The notes under the pieces are model-generated. The model did not search any database. It was not told the origin of the DNA and was given only the letters and a program-made list of their open reading frames with translations. Positions 7,404 through 17,268 of a DNA stretch of 32,418 nt are shown here, one piece after another (the first letter of the stretch is position 1; the number at the start of each line of letters is the position of its first letter). Location: positions 1-32,418 of the forward strand of contig CAMGZM010000018.1 in the NCBI GenBank assembly GCA_946183145.1, given 5' to 3'. Source of the DNA: an uncultured Fretibacterium sp. (lineage in GTDB: Bacteria; Synergistota; Synergistia; Synergistales; Aminobacteriaceae). The position numbers and the translations under genes are program-made.

Positions 7404-8609
7404 ATGCTTACGTTAGACAAAGTTTATCATGCCGCTTATATACTCCGTGAATGCGCCCGTAAAACGGATCTTATTGCCGCGCCTCTTCTCAGTGAGGAGC
7501 ATAATTTGTATCTCAAGACTGAGAACTTGCAGGTTACCGGGAGTTTCAAGCTGAGAGGAGCATACTACAAAATCTCACAGCTTAGTGATGACGAGAAATC
7601 ACGCGGAATTGTCGCATGTTCAGCCGGAAATCACGCGCAGGGAGTCGCAATGTCAGCATCACGCAAAGGAATCCCCGCCACAATCTGTATGCCGGACTCA
7701 GCTCCCGTAATGAAGGTTGAAAGCACTCGGAGGCTCGGCGCAAATGTCGAACTCGTGAAAGGAGCTTACGATGACGCGCACGACAGAGCAGTACAGCTTG
7801 TTGACGAAACAGGAGCGACATTCATTCACCCGTATGATGATGATTTCGTGATTGCGGGCCAGGCTACTATAGGGCTTGAGATTCTCGACCAGCTTGAAGA
7901 CGTTGAAGCGATTATTGCCCCGATTGGCGGAGGCGGACTCATTTCGGGGATTGCGTTTGCTGTGAAGTCATTGAAGCCCGACGTGAAGATTTACGGCGTT
8001 CAGGCGGCAGGAGCTGCGAGCATGTACAACTCATTCAAGGCAAAAGAACGCAGAGTCCTCGACAGTGTTTCAACGTTTGCTGACGGAATAGCGGTGAAGA
8101 ATCCCGGCGAGAATACATACGAGATAATTTCACGTTACGTTGATGATATTGTCTGCGTCTCTGAGGACGAAATAGCAGCGGCAATACTCGCATTGATTGA
8201 GCGTCAGAAACTCATTGCTGAGGGTGCCGGGGCAGTGCCTGTAGCGGCGGCCATGTTCCATAAACTTCCGATTGAGGGCAAGAAAACGGTCTGCATTGTT
8301 TCAGGCGGAAATATTGACGTGAACATATTATCCAGAGTCATAACACGCGGACTCATAATGACAGGAAGGAATATCGACCTCACAATAGAACTCGTTGACA
8401 AGCCCGGACAGCTTCAGCAGGTCAGCGAGATTGTAGCGTCATGCGGTGCCAATGTCGTAGCAGTCTCATATGATCACGGCGATACGAACATGGCAATAAA
8501 TTCCTGCTTCCTGAAGATTTCCCTTGAGACTCTCAACAGCGCGCAGATTGAGATGATAAAGCAGAGGCTCAGCGGAGCGGGATTCAGGATCGTTACAGAA
8601 AGAGTTTAG
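7404..8609 (+). CDS. ilvA: threonine ammonia-lyase (PLP-dependent, with C-terminal ACT domain)
   Basis: The enzyme deaminates L-threonine to 2-oxobutanoate and ammonia, for isoleucine synthesis or threonine breakdown. The 401 residues contain the PLP lysine in TGSFKLRGAYYK (K49), the substrate loop CSAGNHAQGVA, the phosphate-binding glycine loop PIGGGGLISG near residue 175, and a single C-terminal ACT domain (about residues 325-401, DLTIELVDKPGQLQQVSE). The length and one ACT domain fit the shorter TdcB/IlvA type. ATG 7404 follows GAGG. A ten-codon open frame with its own possible ribosome site (7384-7416) overlaps the start. The M23 peptidase gene follows within 20 bases, so the two may be co-transcribed. 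Confidence 0.94.
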   Translation: MLTLDKVYHAAYILRECARKTDLIAAPLLSEEHNLYLKTENLQVTGSFKLRGAYYKISQLSDDEKSRGIVACSAGNHAQGVAMSASRKGIPATICMPDSAPVMKVESTRRLGANVELVKGAYDDAHDRAVQLVDETGATFIHPYDDDFVIAGQATIGLEILDQLEDVEAIIAPIGGGGLISGIAFAVKSLKPDVKIYGVQAAGAASMYNSFKAKERRVLDSVSTFADGIAVKNPGENTYEIISRYVDDIVCVSEDEIAAAILALIERQKLIAEGAGAVPVAAAMFHKLPIEGKKTVCIVSGGNIDVNILSRVITRGLIMTGRNIDLTIELVDKPGQLQQVSEIVASCGANVVAVSYDHGDTNMAINSCFLKISLETLNSAQIEMIKQRLSGAGFRIVTERV

Positions 8610-8623
8610 GAGGATTGATAAAG

Positions 8624-10249
8624 TTGAACATGTTGAAGAAATCTGCGGTTTTTGCGTTGATTGCCGTAACATTTTCGGGCTGTGCTTATGCTGCAAAAGC
8701 CAAATGGAAAGAATTAGTTTTCACTGATGACGTAAGCGCGGGATTTTCTGAGCTGACTCAATATTGCATGGCTCATAATGTCGCTGCTTCTGATGTATTA
8801 TGGGCGAATAACATTGACAGCGCGGACATAAAGCCGGGTCATTCGCTGTATCTTCCTGACAATCAGGCAGATCTTCTTGCGATATGGCAGCACAAAGGAG
8901 CGTGGCAGCCTAAAGCGTTATCACCGTCAACAAGCACGCCCGCGAGCAATTCATCAAAGAAGAAATCACTGCTGAAAGAAGTACCGATGCCGAAAATCGC
9001 AGGCATTCCCGACTTGCAGACTCTCAGCGAAAAACCTAAGCAGGCAGAAACGCAGACTCCAGAGGCAAAACCGCTTGCGGGGAAAATCGCCGACATTCCA
9101 GACTTGAAGACTCTCGCGCCGAAAACCGAAAAGCCCGCTGAGATTCCCGCGCCTAAGAGTGAGGGACTCAATAATCTTCAGGCAAGAACGACTCAGCCCG
9201 CAGAGATTCAAGCTCCGGCCATGACAGCAGAGACAAAATCACAATCAGAGGACACAGCACCGCCCGTAAAAATCGCATTGTCAGACGACAAAACTAATGA
9301 CGACATAATAGCGATGTTACGCGAGGAAGTGAAGACGAATGAGAGAAATCTCCCGCCGGATATGCCCGAACAGAGCGAGCTTTCACCGCATATTGAGCCG
9401 GAAGCCGTTGAAGTCGCGCAAGCTGAACCAGAACCGCAGATTAAGCCGTCGCCGAAAGCAAAGACCCTGAAAATCCCCTCAGCACCGAAAAAGCAGAAGG
9501 ATTCGCCCGCAAAAGTTATCGCTAAAGCCGCAAAGCCCGACAAGATTCTTACGAGCAACCGCAAGAAGTCAGCAAAGGCAGAAATTCCCGGCCTGATGGA
9601 TCCCATCATAATATTTTCACCAAACGGAGACCCGACTCAAGGCCCTATGAGACTCGTAATTTCAGGCGACAAGGTTGAAGTTGTGCAGCTTCCCAAGAAT
9701 GCGGCTCCCAAACGTCCGAGCATTTCCGATCTTGATGACTCATTCGGGACTAACACGAATTACCTGCCTCACTACAATTTGACGCTCAAAGACCCCAAGA
9801 AGCGCGACCCGTTTATTTTTGACATGGGAAATCTTGCGGGAAAAATGATGTGGCCTGTTGACGGAAAAGTCTCATCACCTTTCGGGAAATGGCGCGGAAG
9901 CCACAAGCATCAGGGAATCGATATACCAATGCCCGCAGGAACTCCGATAAGAGCCGCGAAAAATGGCATTGTAGCTAGAACGGGCAATAATTCGACAATG
10001 GGCTTCAGGGGTTACGGGAATTTTGTCCTGATGGATCACGGAGACGGATTGCAGACTTTCTACGCTCACTGTTTGAGCATCGCTGTAGTTCAGGGGCAGA
10101 GAGTAATGCAGGGTCAAATTGTCGGCTATGTAGGCAACACAGGACGCTCAACGGCGAATCATCTTCACTTTGAAGTCCGTGTGAACAACAATAAGGTTGA
10201 TCCTATGCGTTATCTTGCAGGCAATACACGAATTGCGTCAACAAAATAG
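8624..10249 (+). CDS. LysM-like / M23 peptidase, murein hydrolase or its activator
   Basis: The protein has a signal sequence ([15 protein letters not shown], then CAYA), a LysM-like N-terminal region (about residues 30-90, with DVLWANNI and [10 protein letters not shown]), a disordered linker of about 290 residues rich in Pro, Lys, Ala and Glu, and a C-terminal M23 (LytM) domain. The catalytic motifs are HQGIDIP (H-x3-D) and HLHFEVR (HxH). M23 enzymes cut peptidoglycan cross-bridges or activate amidases at division. The linker repeats a module of the type IxxIPDLxTL at least twice. TTG 8624 is chosen because AGGAGG lies ten bases upstream; the in-frame TTG 8615 is too close to it, and ATG 8630 is the other option. 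The Cys after SG could make it a lipoprotein, but the lipobox is imperfect. Confidence 0.87.
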   Translation: MNMLKKSAVFALIAVTFSGCAYAAKAKWKELVFTDDVSAGFSELTQYCMAHNVAASDVLWANNIDSADIKPGHSLYLPDNQADLLAIWQHKGAWQPKALSPSTSTPASNSSKKKSLLKEVPMPKIAGIPDLQTLSEKPKQAETQTPEAKPLAGKIADIPDLKTLAPKTEKPAEIPAPKSEGLNNLQARTTQPAEIQAPAMTAETKSQSEDTAPPVKIALSDDKTNDDIIAMLREEVKTNERNLPPDMPEQSELSPHIEPEAVEVAQAEPEPQIKPSPKAKTLKIPSAPKKQKDSPAKVIAKAAKPDKILTSNRKKSAKAEIPGLMDPIIIFSPNGDPTQGPMRLVISGDKVEVVQLPKNAAPKRPSISDLDDSFGTNTNYLPHYNLTLKDPKKRDPFIFDMGNLAGKMMWPVDGKVSSPFGKWRGSHKHQGIDIPMPAGTPIRAAKNGIVARTGNNSTMGFRGYGNFVLMDHGDGLQTFYAHCLSIAVVQGQRVMQGQIVGYVGNTGRSTANHLHFEVRVNNNKVDPMRYLAGNTRIASTK

Positions 10250-10265
10250 AAAGGAGAATTATCAC

Positions 10266-11168
10266 TTGAACTTTCAGGAAGTATATTTCAGGCTGGAAAA
10301 TTTCTGGTCGCGCCAGGGCTGTATCATTCAGCAGCCGTATGACATTGAGGTAGGAGCAGGGACAATGAATCCCGCAACAGCACTCCGCGTATTAGGGCCT
10401 GAGCCTTGGAGGGTTGCTTACGTTGAGCCGTCAAGGAGGCCTTCCGATGGGCGTTACGGCAAGAATCCCAACAGGTTACAGCACTATTACCAGTATCAAG
10501 TAATCATCAAACCCGCGCCCGCTAACATTCAGGATCTGTACATTGAGAGCCTCGCGAGTCTGGGAATTAATCCCGATGAGCATGATATACGATTTGTTGA
10601 GGATGACTGGGAAAATCCCTCGACAGGCGCATGGGGACTCGGCTGGGAAGTATGGCTTGACGGAATGGAGATCACGCAGTTCACGTACTTCCAGCAGCTC
10701 GGCGGCCTCGACATGGAGAATGTTCCGGCGGAAATCACTTACGGCATAGAGCGTATAGCTATGTATGTCCAGAAGAAAGACAACGTTTATGACCTTGACT
10801 GGGCGGGAAAAGTGAAGTACGGAGATGTTCATTTGCAGAATGAGATTGAGCAGTCCCACTACAATTTTGAGGTTGCTGATACGGATATGCTTTTCAGGCT
10901 TTTTGCTATGTACGAGAAAGAAGCCGGGCGCATTCTTGACGCGGGATTTGTCCTGCCTGCATATGATTATGTCCTGAAGAGTTCTCACGCATTCAACCTT
11001 CTTGACGCAAGAAACGCAATCAGCGTAACAGAACGCACCGGATATATTTCGCGAGTCCGTGCGCTTGCCTGTCGATGTGCTGAGGCTTACAGGAAACAGC
11101 GCGAGGATATGGGCTTCCCTTTAATGCAGAAGTTCACGAATGAAACAGGAAAATTTTTCGAGGACTAA
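10266..11168 (+). CDS. glyQ: glycyl-tRNA synthetase alpha subunit
   Basis: This is the catalytic subunit of the bacterial two-subunit GlyRS, which charges tRNA-Gly. The 300-residue product carries the near-invariant start [20 protein letters not shown], the segment [15 protein letters not shown], the motif-2 region [16 protein letters not shown], and the later [21 protein letters not shown]. The true start is TTG 10266, nine bases after AGGAG; an in-frame upstream ATG at 10197 would place 23 unrelated residues in front and lies inside the preceding gene. The glyS start follows 13 bases after the stop. Confidence 0.97.
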   Translation: MNFQEVYFRLENFWSRQGCIIQQPYDIEVGAGTMNPATALRVLGPEPWRVAYVEPSRRPSDGRYGKNPNRLQHYYQYQVIIKPAPANIQDLYIESLASLGINPDEHDIRFVEDDWENPSTGAWGLGWEVWLDGMEITQFTYFQQLGGLDMENVPAEITYGIERIAMYVQKKDNVYDLDWAGKVKYGDVHLQNEIEQSHYNFEVADTDMLFRLFAMYEKEAGRILDAGFVLPAYDYVLKSSHAFNLLDARNAISVTERTGYISRVRALACRCAEAYRKQREDMGFPLMQKFTNETGKFFED

Positions 11169-11181
11169 AGGAGGCTCAACT

Positions 11182-13260
11182 ATGGCAATAAAGAATGTTA
11201 TTCTCGAAATAGGCACAGAAGAAATACCGTCAAGATTTATCCCTGACTCGCTCGCAAGTCTCAAGACGAACGCCGAGTCATTATTTGCCGCAAACAGACT
11301 CACATTCAAGGACGCAACAACTTACGCGACACCCCGTAGGCTTGTGCTGATTGTTACGGAAGTAAGCGAAAACCAATCTGAACAGGTCAACCTCCTCAAA
11401 GGCCCGCCCGTTTCAACAGCATTTGACGACAACGACCAGCCCACACGCGCCGCAATAGGTTTCGCGAAAAGCAAGGGGATTGAAGTCGATAAGCTGACGT
11501 TTACGGAGATCAACGGAGTGAAGTATATAGCCGCAGAGATTCGCGAGGACAGCAAGCCCGCACTTGAAGTACTGCCCGAAATAATGAGGTCTCTGATTTC
11601 CGGCTTGACGTTCCCGAAAAGCATGTACTGGGACAAATCCGGCGTGAGGTTTGCGCGTCCGATTCGCTGGATTCTCTCGATGGCCGACAGTGAGATTATC
11701 CCGTTTGAGTTTGGCGGGGTAAATTCGGGACGCAGGACAACGGGACACCGCTTCATGGGTCATAAGGTGATTGATATTGCTGACGCTTCAGAGTTTCTTG
11801 ACGTACTTTATGACAACAACGTTATACTTGACCAGGAAAAACGCCTCCAGAAAATGAAAGCCTCAATCGCCGCATTACAGAAAGATTTAGACGGCAATCT
11901 TGAAGTTGAGATGGATGAAGCAATACTTGAGGAAAATTTGTATCTTGTTGAATATCCTGTGCCTTTTGTGGGATCATTCGACAAGAAATTTCTTGAAATC
12001 CCCGAAGAAGTTTTGACTACCTCAATGAAGAAGAACCAGAAATATTTAGCCGTCAGAAACCGCGACAAAGGCGGGAAGCTCGCAAATTATTTCGTGGGAG
12101 TGAGCAATAATCTTGTGCCTGACATGGGAATAATTCGCGAGGGAAATGAGAGAGTTTTGCGCGCAAGATTGGAGGATGCCGCGTTTTTCTGGGACGAGGA
12201 CAGGAAGATTCCTCTTGCGTCATACGTAGAGAGGCTTAAAGCTGTAACCTATCAGGAAAAATTAGGCACGGTTTACGACAAAGTGATGCTGACGAGAAAA
12301 TTAGCGTTATGGATTTGTGCGCGTTACGGTATGAGTGATATTGCGTCGCTTGTTGACAGAGCCGCGTACTTGTCGAAAGCAGATCTCGTTACGTCGATGG
12401 TGTTCGAGTTCACAGACCTTCAAGGGGTAATGGGACGTGAATACGCAAAGGCAGCCGGGGAAGATCCGAGAGTCGCACTTGCGTTGTACGAGCAGTATTT
12501 GCCGCTGACAGCTTCGGGGAAAACTCCTTCTGATGATGTCGGCGCGGTTCTGGGGCTTGCTGAAAGAGTGCATGTGATTACGGCGTGCCACAAAGCCGGA
12601 CTTGAGGCTACAAGCTCGCAGGATCCTTACGGTTTGAGACGTGCGGCGCGGTGCATAAACGAAACACTTTTTGCGAGGGGCTACAATTTCGACATGGCCG
12701 AAACAGTTTCAGAGTCATGCGAGATTAACGAGGTTGACGACTCAGTGAAGGCAAAAATTCTCGACTTCATGAAGCAGAGACTCAACGCACAGTTACGCGA
12801 GAGGGGATTTGACGCAGAACTTGTGAATCTCGGAATAACCGCCGCCGGAAATGTACCCTGCCAGGCTCTGAAGCTCATTGAGACATTGAACAAAGTCAAG
12901 GCTGAAAACTGGTTCACGGGACTCGCCGCTTCTGCGTTGCGTGTGAAGAATATTCTGCAGAAGAACGCGAAAGATGTTGCTGACGTTAAGCCGGATGAGT
13001 CATTGATGACGGAGGAAGCCGAGAAGAGTCTTTACGCGGAAATCATGAGGATTGCGGACTCAGTGCGTGAGTCTGTGGACGCTTACGACTGGGAGGGACT
13101 GACGAAGATTCTTGCGGAATTGTCGCCTGTTGTCGCGAAATTCTTTGATGACGTTATGGTAATGGACAAGGACGAAAGAATTAGGAACAACAGAATCGCA
13201 TTGCTTAGAGAGTGCAACAAGTTATTCCTTGAGGCCGGAGATTTGAGCGTGCTGTCGTAA
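11182..13260 (+). CDS. glyS: glycyl-tRNA synthetase beta subunit
   Basis: The beta subunit binds the tRNA-Gly body and anticodon and is needed for charging with GlyQ. The 692-residue length is typical. Recognisable segments are the N-terminal LEIGTEEIPSRFIPDSLASL, the central AAFFWDEDRKIPLASYVERL, and the HD-like SLVDRAAYLSKADLVTSMVFEFTDLQGVMG. The C-terminal anticodon-binding part includes FFDDVMVMDKDERIRNNRIA. ATG 11182 follows AAAGGAGG; an upstream in-frame ATG at 11140 lies inside glyQ and is not used. A strong terminator follows the stop, which ends the operon. Confidence 0.97.
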   Translation: MAIKNVILEIGTEEIPSRFIPDSLASLKTNAESLFAANRLTFKDATTYATPRRLVLIVTEVSENQSEQVNLLKGPPVSTAFDDNDQPTRAAIGFAKSKGIEVDKLTFTEINGVKYIAAEIREDSKPALEVLPEIMRSLISGLTFPKSMYWDKSGVRFARPIRWILSMADSEIIPFEFGGVNSGRRTTGHRFMGHKVIDIADASEFLDVLYDNNVILDQEKRLQKMKASIAALQKDLDGNLEVEMDEAILEENLYLVEYPVPFVGSFDKKFLEIPEEVLTTSMKKNQKYLAVRNRDKGGKLANYFVGVSNNLVPDMGIIREGNERVLRARLEDAAFFWDEDRKIPLASYVERLKAVTYQEKLGTVYDKVMLTRKLALWICARYGMSDIASLVDRAAYLSKADLVTSMVFEFTDLQGVMGREYAKAAGEDPRVALALYEQYLPLTASGKTPSDDVGAVLGLAERVHVITACHKAGLEATSSQDPYGLRRAARCINETLFARGYNFDMAETVSESCEINEVDDSVKAKILDFMKQRLNAQLRERGFDAELVNLGITAAGNVPCQALKLIETLNKVKAENWFTGLAASALRVKNILQKNAKDVADVKPDESLMTEEAEKSLYAEIMRIADSVRESVDAYDWEGLTKILAELSPVVAKFFDDVMVMDKDERIRNNRIALLRECNKLFLEAGDLSVLS

Positions 13261-13286
13261 AAACTTTTTGAGTACTGTATAATCTG

Positions 13287-13319
13287 CCCGGGATGAAATT
13301 TTGTCCCGGGTATTTTTTT
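13287..13319 (+). terminator. rho-independent terminator after glyS
   Basis: CCCGGGA and TCCCGGG form a perfect seven-base stem around a ten-base loop, followed by TATTTTTTT. It closes the glyQ-glyS unit and leaves only about 34 bases before the next start. Confidence 0.9.
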
Positions 13320-13353
13320 GCACATAATCTTTCAGAATGGAGGCTGTATTTTC

Positions 13354-14643
13354 GTGATCGATGTAAGCAATTTGAGAACTGTCAGCGAAAACGGTTGGAC
13401 AAAGTTACTCGCTGACATCTCAGTAGATATACCTAACGAGGGGGGGGGGTCATTTCCCAATAATATTTGGGTGGGAGTGAAAGACGAAAACGCGCACATG
13501 CTCGCAGAAAGTGTGTATAACGCATTCATTCTTGTCCCGCTGTATTTAGGGATGACCTACAAGACGGACATTCACATTCACGGCTGTGTCTCGAAAATTC
13601 TCTACAGGAACATCAACAATTACCTTCAGCAAATACTCTGCAACTTTTCAGACGAACTTTCAAGAATCAATATCACAGTTGACGGCTTCAAAGATGAAGA
13701 GGCTGACCCGAAAATTATCGGCACAGGCTTTTCATGCGGAGTCGATTCGCTTTCTTCAGTGTATAACCGCTATGTTCTTGACGATGATCCCGAATACAGA
13801 ATCAACGGCTTGTTCTTCTACAGCAGCGGAGTTCATGGTCATTATGACGATGAGAGATCACTTCAGCTTTTTACAAAGAGATACGATTCAGTTCAGTCAG
13901 CGGCAAATAAGTTAGGGCTTCCGCTTTATGTGATTGATACGAATCTTCATGCTTTCACGCTGGGGCATGAATGGTACGGCTCAAGGGTTCAATACTTAGG
14001 ATATTACTCCTGCATTCTTGCTCTTGAGCGCGGAATAAAGATGTATTACATTCCAAGTGCTTACGGTTACGGGGGGTTTATGGAATATGGCTTCAAAGCT
14101 GCAAAAGAAATTGACTTCTCTGAGTTTGCAGAATTTTACGCGCTGCCATTGATACGCACAAAAAATATTGAGCTTGTCCCGGAAGGCGGACAGTTCGACA
14201 GAAGCGAGAAGGTAGAACAGATAGCAGACTGGGAAATAGCGTGCGAACATCTCGATGTCTGCAACACGGTTGACGAACTCTACGATACATACGACATTCA
14301 TCATAACTGCTCTCACTGCGGAAAATGTATACGTGTTCTCCAGCCTCTTGAAGCTATGGGAAAACTTGATGATTTCGCCGGACTGTTTGACGTTGACAGA
14401 TACAGGCGCGAATCATGGATGAATAAATGCCTTCTCGTTCTAGACAAAGATATTGACGGTTTTGCGATGGATAATTACAGATTCTGCAAGGCTCATGGAA
14501 TGAAGCTGCCCTCTGTTTTCTCTGCACTGCTGTATGTAGTTTTTCGGAAGCCCAAAAAGTTTATCAGGTACATGATGCAGAAATTTCTTCCTGAAACAAC
14601 ATTCCTGCGAATTTTCCACAAGCACAGGAGCAGTGCAAGATAA
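13354..14643 (+). CDS. PP-loop (N-type ATP pyrophosphatase-like) protein of unknown role, with a G10 tract near its start
   Basis: GTG 13354 is chosen because GGAGG lies ten bases upstream. The 429-residue product contains a P-loop of the PP-loop type, F-S-C-G-V-D-S at residues 126-132 (usual form SGGxDS), and a likely metal site C319-x2-C322-x2-C325 in NCSHCGKCIRVL. This combination is seen in QueC and related adenylating enzymes that activate a carboxyl or carbonyl group. I do not recognise the exact family or substrate. The C-terminus is basic (KFIRYMMQKF, HKHRSSAR). Codons 29-32 lie on ten consecutive G, so a one-base slip would truncate the protein early. The gene is single, with terminators on both sides. 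Confidence 0.78.
   Translation: MIDVSNLRTVSENGWTKLLADISVDIPNEGGGSFPNNIWVGVKDENAHMLAESVYNAFILVPLYLGMTYKTDIHIHGCVSKILYRNINNYLQQILCNFSDELSRINITVDGFKDEEADPKIIGTGFSCGVDSLSSVYNRYVLDDDPEYRINGLFFYSSGVHGHYDDERSLQLFTKRYDSVQSAANKLGLPLYVIDTNLHAFTLGHEWYGSRVQYLGYYSCILALERGIKMYYIPSAYGYGGFMEYGFKAAKEIDFSEFAEFYALPLIRTKNIELVPEGGQFDRSEKVEQIADWEIACEHLDVCNTVDELYDTYDIHHNCSHCGKCIRVLQPLEAMGKLDDFAGLFDVDRYRRESWMNKCLLVLDKDIDGFAMDNYRFCKAHGMKLPSVFSALLYVVFRKPKKFIRYMMQKFLPETTFLRIFHKHRSSAR
13440..13449. repeat. 10-base poly-G tract inside a coding region
   Basis: Ten consecutive G encode the last base of Glu29 and three Gly codons of the PP-loop gene. At the present length the frame is open. Loss or gain of one G would end translation early, as in phase-variable contingency genes. 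The next longest G run I noticed in a host gene in this window is seven bases, in radA. Confidence 0.85.
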
Positions 14644-14680
14644 GCCCTCGAAAATATATATGAAGAGATAAAAATTAAAG

Positions 14681-14711
14681 CTCCTCTCACAAATCGGGGG
14701 GAGTTTTTTTG
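14681..14711 (+). terminator. rho-independent terminator after the PP-loop gene
   Basis: CTCCTCTC pairs with GGGGGGAG (eight positions including G-U pairs) around a short loop, followed by seven T. It lies about 40 bases after the stop codon and isolates the gene from radA. Confidence 0.8.
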
Positions 14712-14758
14712 CGTGATAATATTCATCATCATAAGAATATGGGAAGTGATTTATTTCT

Positions 14759-16108
14759 GTGAGTCGAATCACAAAATATATATGCACCGAATGCGGCCAT
14801 GTTACGACGACAAAAACGGGGAAATGTCCTGCGTGTAATTCATGGGGAACGCTTGAGATTTTGCAGGAGACGAAAACAGACTCACCGTCTCAAAATTTGC
14901 CAGGCGTAAAAATCATCAGCGCGCTGGACGTAAAAGCCCCGCCGAGAATCGCAACAGGCATTGACGAATTAGACCGCGTATTAGGGGGTGGACTCGTTCC
15001 GGGAGGAGTCGTGTTAATCGGAGGCCAGCCGGGAATCGGTAAGTCAACATTACTCCTTCAGGCAGCCGGGAGCGTCGCGAAAATTTACGGAAAACCCGTG
15101 CTGTATATCTCCGGTGAAGAGTCAGACGCACAAATCGCGCTGAGGGCTTCACGAATCAATACGGCAAATGACAAGCTGTATCTTTATTCGGGAGCAAACA
15201 TTGATGACGCACTGAGGAATGTTGAAGGCGGAAAATTCTCGTTCCTCGTTCTTGACAGTGTTCAGGCAATGACGACAGGAAACGACTCAGGCTGGCCGGG
15301 AACAGTAACGCAGGTTCGAGCAGTCGCGCAGAGAGTTGTTGACACGGCGAGGCAGTATATGATTCCTGCTGTGGTAATCGGGCATATCACGAAGGACGGA
15401 AAAATAGCCGGGCCTATGATGCTTGAGCATATGGTTGACACAGTGCTTAACTTTTCGGGCGAGGGATATTCATCATACAGGATGTTGCGTGCTGTGAAGA
15501 ATCGTTACGGAAGCACTGACGAGCTGGGAGTTTTTGAGATGACGGAGGGGGGATTGTCGCCAGTCTCAGACAAAAGCGGGCTTTACTGGAATCGTGATGA
15601 CTCTGCTGTTGCGGGCGTAGCTATGACTATTGCGCTTGAGGGAAGCACGCCACTTGCGGCAGAGATTCAGACATTGGCGACCCGGACGATATTCCCATAT
15701 CCGCGGCGAACATCACGGGGGATTGAGCTTAACAGGTTTCAATTGCTGACGGCGGTAATAGATCGGCGGTGCAGTATCTCAACGAACAATCACGATCTGT
15801 ACATTAACGTTGCGGGGGGGTTAAGCCTTCAGGACCCAAGCGCGGATTTGCCCGCATGTGCCGCAATAGCTTCAGCCCTGAAGAACGTACCATTAGCGGC
15901 GGGAACTTGCTGGCTCGGTGAAGTTGGACTCGCGGGTGAAGTGAGACCCGTAACGCGGATTGATTTGCGGCTGAAAGAGGCTGCGAGATTGGGATTTCAC
16001 ACGGCGGTAGTAAGCTCAAGGGAGAACGTGAAATTTGACGGCATAAAGATTGTGCGGGTTACGCATATTGACGGTGCATTAGCGGGAATGATTACCACAC
16101 GAAATTAG
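14759..16108 (+). CDS. radA: DNA repair protein RadA
   Basis: RadA is a RecA-like branch-migration ATPase in recombinational repair. The 449-residue product has the N-terminal zinc finger C9-x2-C12 ... C23-x2-C26, the Walker A motif GGQPGIGKSTLL near residues 87-98, Walker B FLVLDSVQ, the RadA-specific KNRYG motif near residue 247, and a C-terminal Lon-protease-like domain (INVAGGLSLQDPSADLPACAAI). Start is GTG 14759, with GGGAAG upstream at a rather long distance. A seven-base G run lies in the Lon-like domain. The 3' end overlaps the convergent prepilin-like gene by 17 bases. Confidence 0.96.
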   Translation: MSRITKYICTECGHVTTTKTGKCPACNSWGTLEILQETKTDSPSQNLPGVKIISALDVKAPPRIATGIDELDRVLGGGLVPGGVVLIGGQPGIGKSTLLLQAAGSVAKIYGKPVLYISGEESDAQIALRASRINTANDKLYLYSGANIDDALRNVEGGKFSFLVLDSVQAMTTGNDSGWPGTVTQVRAVAQRVVDTARQYMIPAVVIGHITKDGKIAGPMMLEHMVDTVLNFSGEGYSSYRMLRAVKNRYGSTDELGVFEMTEGGLSPVSDKSGLYWNRDDSAVAGVAMTIALEGSTPLAAEIQTLATRTIFPYPRRTSRGIELNRFQLLTAVIDRRCSISTNNHDLYINVAGGLSLQDPSADLPACAAIASALKNVPLAAGTCWLGEVGLAGEVRPVTRIDLRLKEAARLGFHTAVVSSRENVKFDGIKIVRVTHIDGALAGMITTRN

Positions 16109-17240
16109 GCGGAATGTTGTTGAGCTTCCATGATGCGCGGGAAACGTAGACTATATGATGGGGATAACTGGTATAATCCCGTATATCACTTACTTTCTTA
16201 CCCCACTGTGTTGCGGTGGGTTGAGCTTGTTCCGGCCATGTTTCGGGGCGCGGGTTGTTGAGTGAAGCATCGTAGCCTCCTGAAGCGAGTACCCAGAGAG
16301 TTAATACGCGGTGATTTTTGTCAATCTCCATGTATATATCTAGGATTCCTTTTTCCTGATTGTATGTTTTGTACCACGCTGTACCATCTTCTTGAAGTTC
16401 CCTGAATGCAAATTGCCGTCCTTCTCCGCTTCCGTCTGTACCCTGTACGAACATCTGCATACAGTTCAGGGATAAAAGCTCACCTGCTGCTGGTATTGTT
16501 ATTGATTGTGATGTTTGCATGTCGTAAACCGTAACTAGAACTTCTCCTTTTTTAGCGTCTGTAGTTACAACGCCTATCAAATGTATCGGTAAGCCTAATC
16601 CTTCCATGACAGCATACGTTTTTATATTTGATGGATTATCATTATTATTAATTTGAAACAGAGACTTTACTTTTTTCGGATTACTTTCTGATGATGATAT
16701 ATCATTTGTATCGAGAAGTTTTAAGGTTGCTTTTCCATCTGCGCCAAACGTTTGAGAAGCTCTGAACGCAGAAATTGTTTCCTCCGCTCCTGATGAGAGA
16801 CTCCTTTGTGCATAAAGCAGCGTAAGCACGTCTCCGCTGTCCTGATTCGAGGCAAACAAAGGGATATAGCCTGAACTTGTAGCCTCTTGTGGAGTTTTTT
16901 CCTCGTTCTGCTTATTTTTGTGTCTGAACCCATTTTGAAGCGCAATAGGAAGCCTGTAACCTTGACTACCATCAGTACACAGCATAGTTATATTCTGTAA
17001 TTTACTTCTTATATCGCTTGCATCTTTGCACCGCCATAACCCAAGCCCGGCACTGCGTATCTTGTCATCCATGAACGATATGACTCTCTCAGCGTGATTC
17101 CGAGCCGTCAAAACCTGCTGAGTCCTCGTGTAAAACGATATGAGCTGATAGAATGAAGTACACAGAACGAGAATGAATCCCGCCTGTAACATTATAGTCA
17201 TCAATTGTTCCGACAGAACGAAAGCTCTTGAACGTTTCAT
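16092..17240 (-). CDS. PilW-like prepilin (minor pseudopilin)
   Basis: The 382-residue product begins MKRSRAFVLSEQLMTIMLQAG, which fits a class III prepilin signal: short basic leader, then a phenylalanine as first mature residue, Glu at mature position 5, and a hydrophobic helix of about 20 residues. The residue before the cleavage site is Ala, where Gly is usual. After the helix, HAERVISFMDDKIRSAGLGLWRC resembles the start of PilW minor pilins. The rest is a large beta-rich globular domain I cannot assign. Minor pilins prime assembly or sit at the pilus tip. The gene is alone, not beside other pilin genes. AAGGTG precedes ATG 17240. It converges with radA and is divergent from the superoxide reductase gene. 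Confidence 0.72.
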   Translation of the reverse strand: MKRSRAFVLSEQLMTIMLQAGFILVLCTSFYQLISFYTRTQQVLTARNHAERVISFMDDKIRSAGLGLWRCKDASDIRSKLQNITMLCTDGSQGYRLPIALQNGFRHKNKQNEEKTPQEATSSGYIPLFASNQDSGDVLTLLYAQRSLSSGAEETISAFRASQTFGADGKATLKLLDTNDISSSESNPKKVKSLFQINNNDNPSNIKTYAVMEGLGLPIHLIGVVTTDAKKGEVLVTVYDMQTSQSITIPAAGELLSLNCMQMFVQGTDGSGEGRQFAFRELQEDGTAWYKTYNQEKGILDIYMEIDKNHRVLTLWVLASGGYDASLNNPRPETWPEQAQPTATQWGKKVSDIRDYTSYPHHIVYVSRASWKLNNIPPNFVW

Positions 17241-17268
17241 GATTCACACCTTTTTGCGTAAAATATTG

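Noticed and set aside
8863-9609. Minus-strand open frames antisense to the linker of the M23 protein
   Set aside because: The linker is low-complexity, which keeps the antisense frames open by chance; no motifs or ribosome sites.
15814-15820. G7 run in radA as a phase-variable tract
   Set aside because: Seven bases is short, RadA is a housekeeping repair protein, and the Gly codons belong to a conserved motif.
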